Assembly (NCBI GenBank): GCA_000719025.1 | Contig: JODP01000001.1 | Coordinates: forward strand, 62,001 to 126,000 | From: Kineosporia aurantiaca JCM 3230 | GTDB lineage: Bacteria; Actinomycetota; Actinomycetes; Actinomycetales; Kineosporiaceae | Direction of reading: 5' to 3' | DNA: 64,000 nt | Shown: piece by piece, positions 17,584 through 26,643 of the stretch | How the letters are laid out: each line of letters starts with the position of its first letter | How positions within the stretch are numbered: position 1 is the stretch's first letter | Made by a program: the position numbers and the translations under genes | The notes under the pieces: generated by a model | Databases searched by the model: none | The model's input: the letters and a program-made list of their open reading frames with translations, nothing else | Told to the model about the DNA's origin: nothing

Positions 17584-20500
17584 TGCTGCCCCACCTGCCG
17601 TCCCTCGGTCTGCAGCGGACAGGCCCGGCGCAGGTCGCAGACCCGGCACATGCTGTTCGACTTAGCCGGGAACGCAGCCGCGGACATCCCCTCGGCCGCG
17701 CTCTGCACCAGCTCCGAGGCCCACCCCGGCTCGGCGTCCTTGGCCAGCGGAACCTGTTGCTGCACCGATACCTTCACAGCCTCCTTGCCGAGCTGGACCA
17801 GGGCCGCACCCCCCGAGCCGATCCCCTCCGGCACCTGGAGCCCGGCCTTGGCCACCGCCCGGGCGAACCCGCCCTCCTCGATCGCGACCTGGTACACGCC
17901 GAGCTGGGCGTGCCGGGCGACCTCGGCCAGGGACGGGGTGGACTTGCCGGTCTTCAGGTCGATCACCACGAGCCGGCCCTCGGCGTCCCGCTCCAGCCGG
18001 TCCACCTTGCCGACGATCCGGGCCCGGCCCACGTCGACCTGGACCTTCTGCTCGGTGGCGACCAGTTCCCGCCCGGCCGCCTTGGCCTGGGCCGCGTACT
18101 GGGCCAGCCGGGCGACCATCTTCTCGGCCCGGGCCCGTTCGGTGTCGGCGACCCAGCCGTGGCCGAGGCCGAGCCGGCTGAACCGCTCGGCCAGCAGGGT
18201 CTGCAGCCGGATCAGGTTGCCGTCGGGCACCTGCTCGGCCAGCTCGTGCACCAGTTCGCCGAGCCCCTGGGCGGTGGAGGAGGTGCGCCGGCCTCCGGAA
18301 GCATCGAGCATCCAGCGCAGAGAGCACCGGTCGTAGGAGTCGACCTGGGACGGCGAAACCCTTACCAGAACCTGGGAATCGCGCAGCGGCTGTTCCACCG
18401 AGACCGGGGCCAGCCCGTACCATTCGCCGGGATCGGCGCCGGGCACCCCGGCCAGCGCCAGCCGGGCCAGTTGCCGGGCCGCGGCCTCGCGCCGGGTGGA
18501 GGCCGCCCGCGGATCCACCACCACCGCGCGCAACTGGGCGACCAGAGCGGGCAGGGTCATCATTCGCGGCACCTCGGCCAGCGGGCGGACCTCCTGCTCC
18601 GGGCTCACCGGGTCCGGGTCGACCAGGTCGAGGAAGGTGGAGGGCATCACCTCGTCCGACCGGACCGCGGTGACCAGCAGGTGGCGGCGTGGCCGACTCA
18701 CCGCGACGTGGAACAACCGCAGCTCGTCGTCCTGAATTGCCTTGCGCTGGGCGACGAATCCGGCGTCGCCGCGGCCGTCCACCGCATCGGCCAGGCGCTC
18801 GCCGCCGAGCAGGGAGTCGCGCAGGCGCAGGTCGGGCCAGACCCCTTCCTGCACCCCGGCCACCGCCACCACGTCCCACTCCAGCCCGGCCGCGCCGGTG
18901 GCCGTGACCAGCGCGACGGCCTCGTCGGTGGGCGCCCGCTCGGCCAGGGTGTCGGCCGGGACGTCCTGCGCCTCCAGATAGTCCAGAAAGGCCTGGGCGT
19001 CGGCGCCGGGGAACCGGTCGGTGAACCGCGCCGCGGCCTCGAAAAGGGCCATGACGGCGTCCAGGTCGCGGTCGGCCCGGGCTCCGGCCACCCCGCCGGA
19101 CAGGGCGGTGCGACGCCAGGGCACGGCCAGGCCGGCCGATTCCCAGATCTCCCAGAGCACCGTCTCGGGGCTGGCCTCGGGCCGGGCCGCGGCCTCCCGC
19201 CCGGAGGCCAGCACGGCCGCCACCCGCCGGGCCGGCGCCGAGACCCGCGGCTCCAGACTGGCCAGTTGCACCGGCGCGGCCAGGGCCTCGACCAGCAGCG
19301 CATCACTGGCCCGGCCGCCGCCCCCGGCGATCTCCTCGCTGCGCAGGGCCTGCCGCAACCGCCGCACGGCGATCGCGTCGGCCCCACCGATCGGGCTGGT
19401 GAGCAGCTCACCCGCCACCTCGGCGGTGAGATCGGCCGGGCGCAGGGCGCAGCGCAGAGCCAGACGCAGCGGCACTACGGCGATCTCGTCGCGTACCGGT
19501 ACCTCGGCCGCCGGAATCGCCACCGGGACACCGGCCGCCCCCAACGCCCGGCGCAGCGACGAGGTGGCCTTGGTGGAGCGCACGACCACCGCCATCTGCG
19601 GCCAGGGAACGCCCTGCTCCAGATGCAGGCGGCGCAGATACTGCGCGAGGTAGGCACCCTCTCTGGCTGGCGAGGCGAACACTTCGACGTCGATCGAGGC
19701 GCTCTCGGGGCCGACGGCTTCCACCACGCGGTGAGATGCCTTGCCCGCCGTACCGATTCGCTCAACCACGCGACCGGCCACGGCCCGCAGACCAGCGCCG
19801 TGCCGGTGCACTGTGCCGAGCGTGATCACCTCAGCGGGCGAGCCATCGGCCCGGGTGAACTTGTCCACCGCGTCGGCGAGCCCGCGCGGGCGCGCGCCCC
19901 GGAAGGTCTGGGTGGCCGAGTCCGGGTCTCCGGCCAGGATGATGTCCCGCCCGCCGCGGGTGACGAGCCGAAGCAGGTACTCGGCCGCGACGGTGAGCTC
20001 GTGCGCGTCGTCGACCACGATCAGCCGGCGCCGAGCCTGTTCAGAGTCGAGCAGCTCCTCATCGCCGAGCAACAGTTCGGTGGCCGCATCGACGATGCCC
20101 GCCGGGTCGTAAGCGCCGGGGGTGGACAGCGCCGTCACGTCCAGGTACTCGGCCATCACGTCGGCCGCCGCGGCCCAGTCCGGCCGCTCGTGCCGCACCG
20201 CCAGCCGGCGCAGATCACCCGGTGTGAGGCCGCGCTCGACCGCGCGCATCAGCAGGTCCCGCAGCTCGTCGCGGAAGCCCCGCAGCTGGCGGATCTCCTC
20301 CCCCGCGGACTCCGGCCAGACCGGCGCGCGGCCCTGCCCCTCGGCGTGCCCGGCGAGCAGATCGGCCAGCATCCGGTCCTGCTCGGGACCGGAGATCAGC
20401 CGGGGCGAGGGCGCCCCGTCCAGCGCCAGGGCCCGGTGCAGCAGGCCGAACGCGTAGGAGTGCGGGGTGCGCGACATCGGCTCCTGCACGGTGCCGCCGA

Positions 20501-20816
20501 TCCGGGCCGACAGCCGATCCCGCAGCCGGGCCGCGGCCAGCCGGGTGGGCGCGATGGCCAGCACCGAACCGGGCGCCAGCCCGTCCCTCGCGATCCGCGC
20601 GGCGACCGCCTCGACCAGCATCGTCGTCTTACCGGTGCCGGGAGCGCCGAACACCACCACCGGACCGCTGCCCGGCGGCCGGGCGATCAGCCGGGCCTGG
20701 GCCGGGTCGGGCACCAGCAGTTCGGCCGGCCCACCCGCGGGACCGACCAGCCGGACGGACGGTCCGGTCGGGCGGCGTTCACGAGTAGCGGTGCTCACGG
20801 CCAACCATGAGACCAC
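17580..20816 (-). CDS. adnA: ATP-dependent DNA helicase/nuclease AdnA-like, with Fe-S nuclease domain
   Basis: This is the first subunit of AdnAB, 1078 residues, close to mycobacterial AdnA. Walker A is GAPGTGKT at 57-64, motif II is RRLIVVDDAHEL, motif III region is ILAGDPDSATQTFRGA, and TGAAGLEWDVVAVAGV and VAVSRPRRHLLVTAV represent the later UvrD motifs. The C-terminal RecB-family nuclease has LVVIDLKTGKSTPS, with Cys in DSYDRCSLRW and Cys1057/1060/1066 (CRVCDLRRAC). This is the four-Cys iron-sulfur staple of AddB-type nucleases. Starts at GTG 20816 or GTG 20798 are both possible; neither has a clear Shine-Dalgarno. It is followed by AdnB with a 4-nt overlap. Confidence 0.9.
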   Translation of the reverse strand: MVSWLAVSTATRERRPTGPSVRLVGPAGGPAELLVPDPAQARLIARPPGSGPVVVFGAPGTGKTTMLVEAVAARIARDGLAPGSVLAIAPTRLAAARLRDRLSARIGGTVQEPMSRTPHSYAFGLLHRALALDGAPSPRLISGPEQDRMLADLLAGHAEGQGRAPVWPESAGEEIRQLRGFRDELRDLLMRAVERGLTPGDLRRLAVRHERPDWAAAADVMAEYLDVTALSTPGAYDPAGIVDAATELLLGDEELLDSEQARRRLIVVDDAHELTVAAEYLLRLVTRGGRDIILAGDPDSATQTFRGARPRGLADAVDKFTRADGSPAEVITLGTVHRHGAGLRAVAGRVVERIGTAGKASHRVVEAVGPESASIDVEVFASPAREGAYLAQYLRRLHLEQGVPWPQMAVVVRSTKATSSLRRALGAAGVPVAIPAAEVPVRDEIAVVPLRLALRCALRPADLTAEVAGELLTSPIGGADAIAVRRLRQALRSEEIAGGGGRASDALLVEALAAPVQLASLEPRVSAPARRVAAVLASGREAAARPEASPETVLWEIWESAGLAVPWRRTALSGGVAGARADRDLDAVMALFEAAARFTDRFPGADAQAFLDYLEAQDVPADTLAERAPTDEAVALVTATGAAGLEWDVVAVAGVQEGVWPDLRLRDSLLGGERLADAVDGRGDAGFVAQRKAIQDDELRLFHVAVSRPRRHLLVTAVRSDEVMPSTFLDLVDPDPVSPEQEVRPLAEVPRMMTLPALVAQLRAVVVDPRAASTRREAAARQLARLALAGVPGADPGEWYGLAPVSVEQPLRDSQVLVRVSPSQVDSYDRCSLRWMLDASGGRRTSSTAQGLGELVHELAEQVPDGNLIRLQTLLAERFSRLGLGHGWVADTERARAEKMVARLAQYAAQAKAAGRELVATEQKVQVDVGRARIVGKVDRLERDAEGRLVVIDLKTGKSTPSLAEVARHAQLGVYQVAIEEGGFARAVAKAGLQVPEGIGSGGAALVQLGKEAVKVSVQQQVPLAKDAEPGWASELVQSAAEGMSAAAFPAKSNSMCRVCDLRRACPLQTEGRQVGQQ

Positions 20817-20874
20817 AGGCCACCGACAACCTCCGCTTTGTCCGCGATCGGGATGATGGCCACCACGCGCGTCC

Positions 20875-21267
20875 TCAATCCGGCGACCACCGCGCGAGCC
20901 GAAGATTCACGCGTTCCCCATCAGGACGCAACGGCGTGCCCTCAGCCCGGTATTGACGCAACGCCCGTGCTTCGTGCCCCGACGGAGGAAGGCCACCAGC
21001 CCGCAGCACGCGCCACCAAGGAACCAGATTGCCCCACTGGGACATCACCTTCCCTACCCCGCGAGGACCGCCCCGACCCACCAGAGCGGCAACATCCCCA
21101 TAGGTCAGAACCTGTCCCGGCGGAATGGCGTTGACCACATCCAAAACGTCGGCCACGTATGTCTCAGCGCTGGATTCGGCCTCACCAGCATCCTCGGGCT
21201 CCTGAACCTCGCCAGCCACCGCCCGCCTCCCCCAACCGTCTGCAGATCCCGTGCGCCGCAGCGTCAT
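20875..21267 (-). CDS. alkyltransferase-like (ATL/MGMT family) DNA-binding protein
   Basis: This is a 130-residue homologue of the DNA-binding domain of O6-alkylguanine-DNA alkyltransferase. Visible are IPPGQVLTYGDVAALVG (recognition helix entry), RGVGKVMSQWGN, and PWWRVLRAGG. In true alkyltransferases the last motif is PCHRV with the alkyl-accepting Cys; here the Cys position is Trp, as in ATL proteins that bind alkylated guanine without repairing it and hand it to nucleotide excision repair. The N-terminal 35 residues look non-conserved, so a later start is possible. A similar gene lies beside AdnAB in M. tuberculosis (from memory, Rv3204). Confidence 0.85.
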   Translation of the reverse strand: MTLRRTGSADGWGRRAVAGEVQEPEDAGEAESSAETYVADVLDVVNAIPPGQVLTYGDVAALVGRGGPRGVGKVMSQWGNLVPWWRVLRAGGLPPSGHEARALRQYRAEGTPLRPDGERVNLRLARWSPD

Positions 21268-21391
21268 CCGTTCGACCGATGCCCGATGAGTAAGACACCG
21301 GAAGGCCCTAAGCTTCCCTGACCTGCCCTCAGCCCTCCAAGCCCGTACCTACCGGGATCAACCCTCACCACGAACCCGACAGATCGCGGAC

Positions 21392-22819
21392 ATGGTCTTC
21401 TCCTCGCCGACGTTCCTGTTCCTCTTCCTGCCGCTGACCCTGCTGGCCTACCTCATGGTCCCGCTGGCCTGGCGGAACACCTGTCTGCTGCTGGCCAGCA
21501 TCGTGTTCTACGTCTGGGGCGCCGGCGGCCACGTGTTCGTCCTGCTCTACGTGGCCCTGGTCAGCTTCTACGGAGCAAGGATGGCCGGGCGGGCGCAGGA
21601 ACGGGACAAGGCGCCGGGCCTGCAGATCGCCGGGCTGATCGCACTGGTCCTGGTCCCGATCGTGCTCTACAAGTACCTACCCCCGGTGACCCAGTTCGTT
21701 GCGTCCACCGCCTGGCCCGGCGCGCCGCAGATCCACTGGGCGCTCCCCCTGGGCATCTCGTTCTTCACCTTCCACGCGATCTCCTACGTGGTGGATGTGG
21801 GACGCGGCGGGCTGACCCCGGAGCGGTCGAGCCGGGACTACCTGCTCTACCTCTTCCTCTTCCCGCATCAGATTGCCGGGCCGATCGTGCGGTACTCGGA
21901 GATCGCCGGCGAGCTGAAGGACAGCCGGGAGGTGACCCTGGGCAACGCCACCTACGGGTTGACCCGGTTCGCCTGGGGTCTGACCAAGAAGGCCTACATC
22001 GCCGACTCGGCGGGGGTAGTGGCCAATGCCGCGTTCGCCACTCCGGAAAGCAGCTTCAACTCGGCCACCGCATGGATCGGCGCCCTGGCCTACGCGATCC
22101 AGATCTATTTTGACTTCAGCGGCTATTCGGACATGGCGATAGGACTCGCCGCAATCTTCGGATTCCGATTCCCGGAGAATTTCCGCAGTCCGTACACCGC
22201 GATCGGCCCGGCCGATTTCTGGCGGCGTTGGCACATGACTTTGTCGCGCTGGTTCCGGGATTACGTCTACATTCCTCTCGGCGGCAACCGGCACGGTGTC
22301 CGCCGCGAGTACGCCGCCCTGATCATCACGTTCCTGTTCACGTCGCTCTGGCACGGCGCGACCTGGGGGTTCCTGGTGTGGGGCGGCCTGCACAGCCTGG
22401 CGCTGCTCGCCGAACGGGTCACCGGACGGCACCGCAGCACCCCCGGCCGGCTGCTGATGGCGGTCCGACGTGCGGCGATGGCGATATTCGTGGTGTTCAG
22501 CTGGGTGCCGTTCCGGGCTCCGACGCTGACCGGCGCGGTCGGGGTCTGGCAGGCCATGACCGGGTTCTCGGGAGGCACACCATCACCGGACGTCTACATC
22601 ACGCTGACCCCGTGGAACCTGATCGCCCTGGGGCTGGGGATATCGGTGTTCCTGCTGCCCCGGAATGCGACCGGTTTCCAATTGATCCACGGTGGGTATT
22701 CCAGCAGCCGGCAATTCCGATATCCGCTGGCCGCGATCACCGCGCCGGTCCTGCTGGTGGTTGCGGTGATCTCGGTGCTCTGGCTGGATTTCAGCCCGTT
22801 CCTGTACTTCCAGTTCTGA
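21392..22819 (+). CDS. MBOAT family O-acyltransferase (AlgI-like)
   Basis: This polytopic membrane protein should pass acetyl groups across the membrane for polysaccharide O-acetylation. The 475 residues start with FSSPTFLFLFLPLTLLAYLMVPLAWRN, typical of AlgI/PatA. Key elements are FFTFHAISYVVDV, HQIAGPIVRY, YFDFSGYSDMAIGLAAIFGFRFPENF, FWRRWHMTLSRWFRDYVYIPLGG and the catalytic His in SLWHGATWGFLVWGGLHS. About ten hydrophobic segments are evident. The next gene, 10 nt downstream, is the AlgX/AlgJ-like partner. By analogy the pair acetylates an exported glycan; the glycan is unknown. Confidence 0.93.
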   Translation: MVFSSPTFLFLFLPLTLLAYLMVPLAWRNTCLLLASIVFYVWGAGGHVFVLLYVALVSFYGARMAGRAQERDKAPGLQIAGLIALVLVPIVLYKYLPPVTQFVASTAWPGAPQIHWALPLGISFFTFHAISYVVDVGRGGLTPERSSRDYLLYLFLFPHQIAGPIVRYSEIAGELKDSREVTLGNATYGLTRFAWGLTKKAYIADSAGVVANAAFATPESSFNSATAWIGALAYAIQIYFDFSGYSDMAIGLAAIFGFRFPENFRSPYTAIGPADFWRRWHMTLSRWFRDYVYIPLGGNRHGVRREYAALIITFLFTSLWHGATWGFLVWGGLHSLALLAERVTGRHRSTPGRLLMAVRRAAMAIFVVFSWVPFRAPTLTGAVGVWQAMTGFSGGTPSPDVYITLTPWNLIALGLGISVFLLPRNATGFQLIHGGYSSSRQFRYPLAAITAPVLLVVAVISVLWLDFSPFLYFQF

Positions 22820-22829
22820 TTGTTCTGCC

Positions 22830-24242
22830 ATGCTGTTCTCCGTGGGCCGAGCCATCATCCTTCCGGACGACGACGAACGGGACACGCAGCCTCGAAAGCC
22901 CACTCCGCACCCCGACCGGCTGGAGATCGTCCGCCACCCCTCACCCGAGGGCCCCGGCGTGGCTGAGCCGGAAGAAACCGGTCCTCCCGCCACCGAGCAG
23001 CTGGACGAGCTGCTGGAGCGGTTCCGCGCCGAGCGTCAGCGCAGACGCAGCGTGAGGGCGGCGCGCGTCCTGGTCGCCCTGTTCGCCGTGGCCCTGCTCG
23101 CGGTCTGGCTGCTCGACCCGCCGCTGCCCTGGGGTGACGAGAACCGGCCGCAGGCCCAGTTCCCCAAGGTCTCCCCCTCCGGCCTGCTCAGCGGGGCCGA
23201 CTCCAAACAGGCCGACGCGGCCCTGCGCGACCGGCTGGCCCTGCGCGAGTACGTGACCGAGGCGATCGGCCAGGCCTCCCGGGACAAGCTCGGCACCAGC
23301 CTGAACCCGGCCGTGGTGCTCGGGAAGAACCGCACCCCGTTCCTCTCCGAGGACTTCACCCTGCCCTGCAAGTACGGCCTGGACACCACCGCCACCACCG
23401 CCGGGCTGGACCGGCTGACCGGGATCGCCCAGGACACCGGCAAGTCGATCATGGTGGCGATCGCCCCGGACAAGTCCGCGATCATGTCCGGCACCCTCGG
23501 CTCCCGGGCCGGGGCCCTGATGGCCTGCGCGAACCAGGTCCGGCAGCAGACCGAGCAGGCCTGGCCGGACCCGGCCGGAGACACCACCGGCCCGGTCGTG
23601 ACCTCGTGGAACGAGCTCCAGGCGGCGCAGGACACGAATCCCGGCTCGGTGTTCCAGAAGGGCGACAGCCACTGGACCAGCAAGGGCGCGCTGATCTGGT
23701 CGCGCACCGTGCTGGACGCGCTGATCGCCCGCGGCGAGGCGCCGAAGTCGCTGGCCGGGGCGCCGAACGCGGTGCGGGTGGCGGACGAGAAGGCCGACAA
23801 CGACCTCTACCGCCTGATGGGCATCACCCGGAACACGATGGTGCCGGTCTACCAGGTCACCCGCGAGGGGGTGACGATCCGGGCGCACACCGAGGCGTCC
23901 CCGTCCGGCCGTGGGATCGCAGTGTTCCGGGCCTGGTCGACCACCGCGCCGATGATCAAGGGCCGCACCCTGATCGTGAACGACTCGTTCATCTCCCGGG
24001 CCGAGGGCCTGCTGGCGCCCTACTTCACCAACCTCGAGGTGATGCACTGGTCGGACTTCCTGACCGCGGTCGACCAGGGCGACCTGCCGCAGTTCGACCG
24101 GATCATCATCGAGACGGTGCAGCGGGGCTGGCCGCAGCGGGCGGGCTGGCTGGCCGAGGGTCAGCCGATGTACCAGCAGCTGGCCGACGAGCTGGGCACA
24201 CCGAAGAAAAAGGCTGACCCCGCAAGCGATTCAAACCCGTGA
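22830..24242 (+). CDS. AlgX/AlgJ-like SGNH acyltransferase, membrane-anchored
   Basis: This is a 470-residue protein with about 75 cytoplasmic residues, one membrane anchor (ARVLVALFAVALLAVWLL) and a large extracytoplasmic domain. The domain has GKNRTPFLSEDF (as in the WLF/FLxxD start of AlgX-like proteins), IMVAIAPDKSAIMSG, the DxHW element GDSHWTSKGALIWSRTVL, and a late LIVNDSFISRAEGLLAPYF holding the candidate nucleophile Ser. These fit the ALGX/DHHW group, which receives acetyl groups from an MBOAT protein. It is co-directional with the MBOAT gene (10 nt gap). The 3' end overlaps the convergent DUF4184 gene by 12 nt. Confidence 0.85.
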   Translation: MLFSVGRAIILPDDDERDTQPRKPTPHPDRLEIVRHPSPEGPGVAEPEETGPPATEQLDELLERFRAERQRRRSVRAARVLVALFAVALLAVWLLDPPLPWGDENRPQAQFPKVSPSGLLSGADSKQADAALRDRLALREYVTEAIGQASRDKLGTSLNPAVVLGKNRTPFLSEDFTLPCKYGLDTTATTAGLDRLTGIAQDTGKSIMVAIAPDKSAIMSGTLGSRAGALMACANQVRQQTEQAWPDPAGDTTGPVVTSWNELQAAQDTNPGSVFQKGDSHWTSKGALIWSRTVLDALIARGEAPKSLAGAPNAVRVADEKADNDLYRLMGITRNTMVPVYQVTREGVTIRAHTEASPSGRGIAVFRAWSTTAPMIKGRTLIVNDSFISRAEGLLAPYFTNLEVMHWSDFLTAVDQGDLPQFDRIIIETVQRGWPQRAGWLAEGQPMYQQLADELGTPKKKADPASDSNP

Positions 24243-25025
24243 CAGCTCCCGCGGACGATTGCGGGGAACCACCAGCAGCGCACAGATCAGCACCGCGGCG
24301 AGCCCGGCCACCCCGCCATAGGTAGCAACCAAGAAGGCCAGTGAACCCGCGCCCAGCGAGTCCGTGAACGAGGCCACCGCCCCGATCACCCCGCCTACCC
24401 CCGCGCAGACCAGCACCACTCCCCAGATACAGGCCGCGACCGCTGGGCTCACGGCGGGGACGCGCTGGCTGCCCGGCTCGGGGGTGGTGCGAAGCCACCA
24501 GCGCCACAGCACCCAGGCGATCAGCAGCAACCCGATCACGCTGCTCGCGTACTGCCCCCAGCGGTAACCGGGCAGCAGACCGTGCTTCTCGGCCAGCCAG
24601 GGAATGTGCTCGGCCCCCCACCGGCTCGGGTGCGTGAACTCGTCCCAGACCACATGGGTGATCGCGCCGACCCACTGAGAAACCACGACCAGAAGCAGAG
24701 GACGTCCGCCCCTCACCCAATGGAGGGGAGAAACCGGGAGGTCAGGGCCCAGGCGATCGCGGACCGAACGCGGCGCCACGGCGGTCCCGAGCGGCGCGAT
24801 CAGCGCCTGCCAAAGCACGAACGCGATCATCCCGCAGGCCAGGTCGAAGCCGAAGATCCCGGGCAGCGAGTGGCTGGTCTCGGACAACCGCCAGCGCACC
24901 GGGTCGGGCAGCGCCAGGTAGTACACGAGATCGGGGCTCATGCTGCCGATCACCAGCGCGGACGGCACCAGCGGCGTCCGTAGGAAGGGCAACACGGCCG
25001 CAGGGTGACTGCCGGTAAAGGGCAC
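24231..25025 (-). CDS. DUF4184 family integral membrane protein
   Basis: This is a 264-residue polytopic protein. The N-terminal MPFTGSHPAAVLPFLRTPLVPSALVIGSMSPDLVYYL, with its early His and the SPD motif, and the later THVVWDEFTHPSRWGAEHI are characteristic of DUF4184; they resemble the metal-binding pattern of membrane-bound metal-dependent hydrolases (YdjM/LexA-regulated type), but no function is established. Six hydrophobic segments are visible. It is convergent with the AlgX-like gene and overlaps it by 12 nt. Its link with O-acetylation is unknown. Confidence 0.8.
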   Translation of the reverse strand: MPFTGSHPAAVLPFLRTPLVPSALVIGSMSPDLVYYLALPDPVRWRLSETSHSLPGIFGFDLACGMIAFVLWQALIAPLGTAVAPRSVRDRLGPDLPVSPLHWVRGGRPLLLVVVSQWVGAITHVVWDEFTHPSRWGAEHIPWLAEKHGLLPGYRWGQYASSVIGLLLIAWVLWRWWLRTTPEPGSQRVPAVSPAVAACIWGVVLVCAGVGGVIGAVASFTDSLGAGSLAFLVATYGGVAGLAAVLICALLVVPRNRPRELSRV

Positions 25026-25167
25026 GAGTTGCTCCTAAGGTCACATCGCCGACGGGTTGACTCGAAGTGCGCGTTCCACCCACCGGCCCCAAGATCATCC
25101 CAACGCCCGGTGATCACCGGGCAGGGATTGTCCCTCATCCATGTGGGGACCTTCAGAGGAGGAAACC

Positions 25168-25347
25168 ATGCTCGCGATCGCTGCCGCTGTGATCTTCGGT
25201 CTTGCACTCCTGCTCGACTGGGCCAACGCCGACCTGGGCGACGCCTTCACGCCGATGACCCTCCTGCTGGCCGGCATGTTCTGCCTGGCCCTGCACTTCG
25301 CCGGAGTCGGCACGACCGTCCGTGGCCGGAGCTACTCCCGCCGCTGA
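25168..25347 (+). CDS. small membrane protein, 59 aa, unknown
   Basis: The ATG is preceded by GGAGG with 5-nt spacing (25158-25162), one of the best ribosome sites in the window. The 59 residues form two hydrophobic helices (LAIAAAVIFGLALLLDWANA and MTLLLAGMFCLALHFAGVG) joined by a short acidic turn, ending in a basic tail RGRSYSRR. I do not recognise a family with a known function. It is a monocistronic unit followed by a strong terminator and convergent with moeZ. Confidence 0.75.
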   Translation: MLAIAAAVIFGLALLLDWANADLGDAFTPMTLLLAGMFCLALHFAGVGTTVRGRSYSRR

Positions 25348-25370
25348 GTCACGCGCTCCAAAGCTGCACA

Positions 25371-25414
25371 CGGGATCTCCCCAGACGATTCGTCTGGGGA
25401 GATCCCGGCTTTTG
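25371..25414 (+). terminator. strong 18-bp intrinsic terminator
   Basis: 25371-25388 and 25390-25407 are perfect reverse complements (CGGGATCTCCCC and GGGGAGATCCCG at the ends) followed by GCTTTTGG. It lies between the small membrane protein and the convergent moeZ gene. The plus-strand T-tract indicates it serves the small membrane protein. Confidence 0.9.
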
Positions 25415-25437
25415 GGGGTCAGGCTTTCGGGGGTAGA

Positions 25438-26643
25438 TCAGTAGCGCGGCTGGGTCGGGTCTATCTCGTCGATCCAGCTGAGGACGCCGCCCCGTACGTG
25501 GGTGACATCACCCACGCCCGCGTCGCGGGCCAGTTCGAGGGCCTGGGCCGACCGGCCGCCGCTCTTGCAGTGCAGGATGAGCGGGCGCCCGCCACCGACG
25601 TCCTCGAACAACCCGGCGACGTCCGCCTTGGAAGCCGTACGGAGGACCGACAGGGGCAACCCGACCGCTCCCGGAATCGTGGCGATCCGACGCTCTTCGG
25701 GCTCACGGACGTCCACAAGCACAAAATCGTCTTCACCCCGCTCCCGGCGTTCCAACCGTAGGGCGAGTTCGGCCACCGACAGATCACTACTGATTGATGA
25801 CGCTGACGGGGCCACTCCGCAGAAGGCCTCGTAGTCTTCGGTCAGTTCGGTGATGGGCGAAGCATCGGGTGCGGGCCGCACCTTGATCGTCTGCCAGCTC
25901 ATCCCTACCGCGTCGAAAAGCATGATCCGACCTAGCAGCGGCTCACCGATCCCGGTGATCAGCTTGATCGCCTCGGTCGCCATCACCGAGCCGATCGCCG
26001 CGCAGGTAACCCCCAGCACGCCGCCCTCCCCGCAGGAAGGCACCGAGCCGGCCGGTGGCGGGGTCGGATGCAGGTCGCGATAGGTGATCGGTTCGTGCCC
26101 CTCCGGCGGCCGCGACCAGAACACCGAGACCTGGCCGTCGAACTGGAACACCGACCCCCAGACCAGCGGTACCCCGGTGATAGCGCAGGCGTCGCCGACC
26201 AGGTAACGGGTGGCGAAGTTGTCCGTCCCGTCCAACACCAGATCTTGGCCCGTGATCAGCTCAAGGGCGTTCTCCCCGGTCAGCCGGGCCTGCTGCGGCA
26301 CGACGGTGACCAGCGGATTCAGTTCGGCCAGGGCCGCCACCGCGCTCGTCACCTTCGGCGTGCCCGGCGCCGTGCCGGCGTGCAGCACTTGCCGGTGCAG
26401 GTTCGACAGTTCCACCACGTCGTCGTCGATCAGCGTGATCGTGCCTACCCCGGCCGCGGCCAGATACGTCAGCACCGGGCTCCCCAGGCCGCCCGCGCCG
26501 ACCACCAGCACCCGCGCGTTCTTCAGCCGGCGCTGTCCCTGCGAACCCAGCCCCGGCAGCAGCACCTGCCGCGAGTACCGGGTGACCTCGTCCGTGGTGA
26601 GCTCGGGCCCCGGCTCCACCAGCGGCCTCACGGGTGCGGCCAC
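25438..26643 (-). CDS. moeZ: adenylyltransferase/sulfurtransferase MoeZ
   Basis: It activates the C-terminus of small sulfur carriers (MoaD, ThiS, CysO type) by adenylation and then thiocarboxylation. The N-terminal ThiF/E1 domain shows VVGAGGLGSPVLTYLAAAGVG, LIDDDVVELSNLHRQVLH and DLVLDGTDNFATRYLVGDAC. The C-terminal rhodanese domain carries the active Cys359 in HCKSGGRS. At 401 residues it matches mycobacterial MoeZ. The zinc-binding CxxC pairs of canonical MoeB are not clear, as in some actinobacterial MoeZ. It overlaps the upstream DUF3152 gene by 16 nt, so the two are probably one operon. Confidence 0.93.
   Translation of the reverse strand: MAAPVRPLVEPGPELTTDEVTRYSRQVLLPGLGSQGQRRLKNARVLVVGAGGLGSPVLTYLAAAGVGTITLIDDDVVELSNLHRQVLHAGTAPGTPKVTSAVAALAELNPLVTVVPQQARLTGENALELITGQDLVLDGTDNFATRYLVGDACAITGVPLVWGSVFQFDGQVSVFWSRPPEGHEPITYRDLHPTPPPAGSVPSCGEGGVLGVTCAAIGSVMATEAIKLITGIGEPLLGRIMLFDAVGMSWQTIKVRPAPDASPITELTEDYEAFCGVAPSASSISSDLSVAELALRLERRERGEDDFVLVDVREPEERRIATIPGAVGLPLSVLRTASKADVAGLFEDVGGGRPLILHCKSGGRSAQALELARDAGVGDVTHVRGGVLSWIDEIDPTQPRY

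Noticed and set aside
16974..20810. 1278-residue frame opposite adnA
   Set aside because: Same reason; the adnA frame has all helicase and Fe-S motifs.
22228..23055. 275-residue frame overlapping the MBOAT and AlgX-like genes
   Set aside because: It is a shifted-frame shadow of two well-supported membrane genes.
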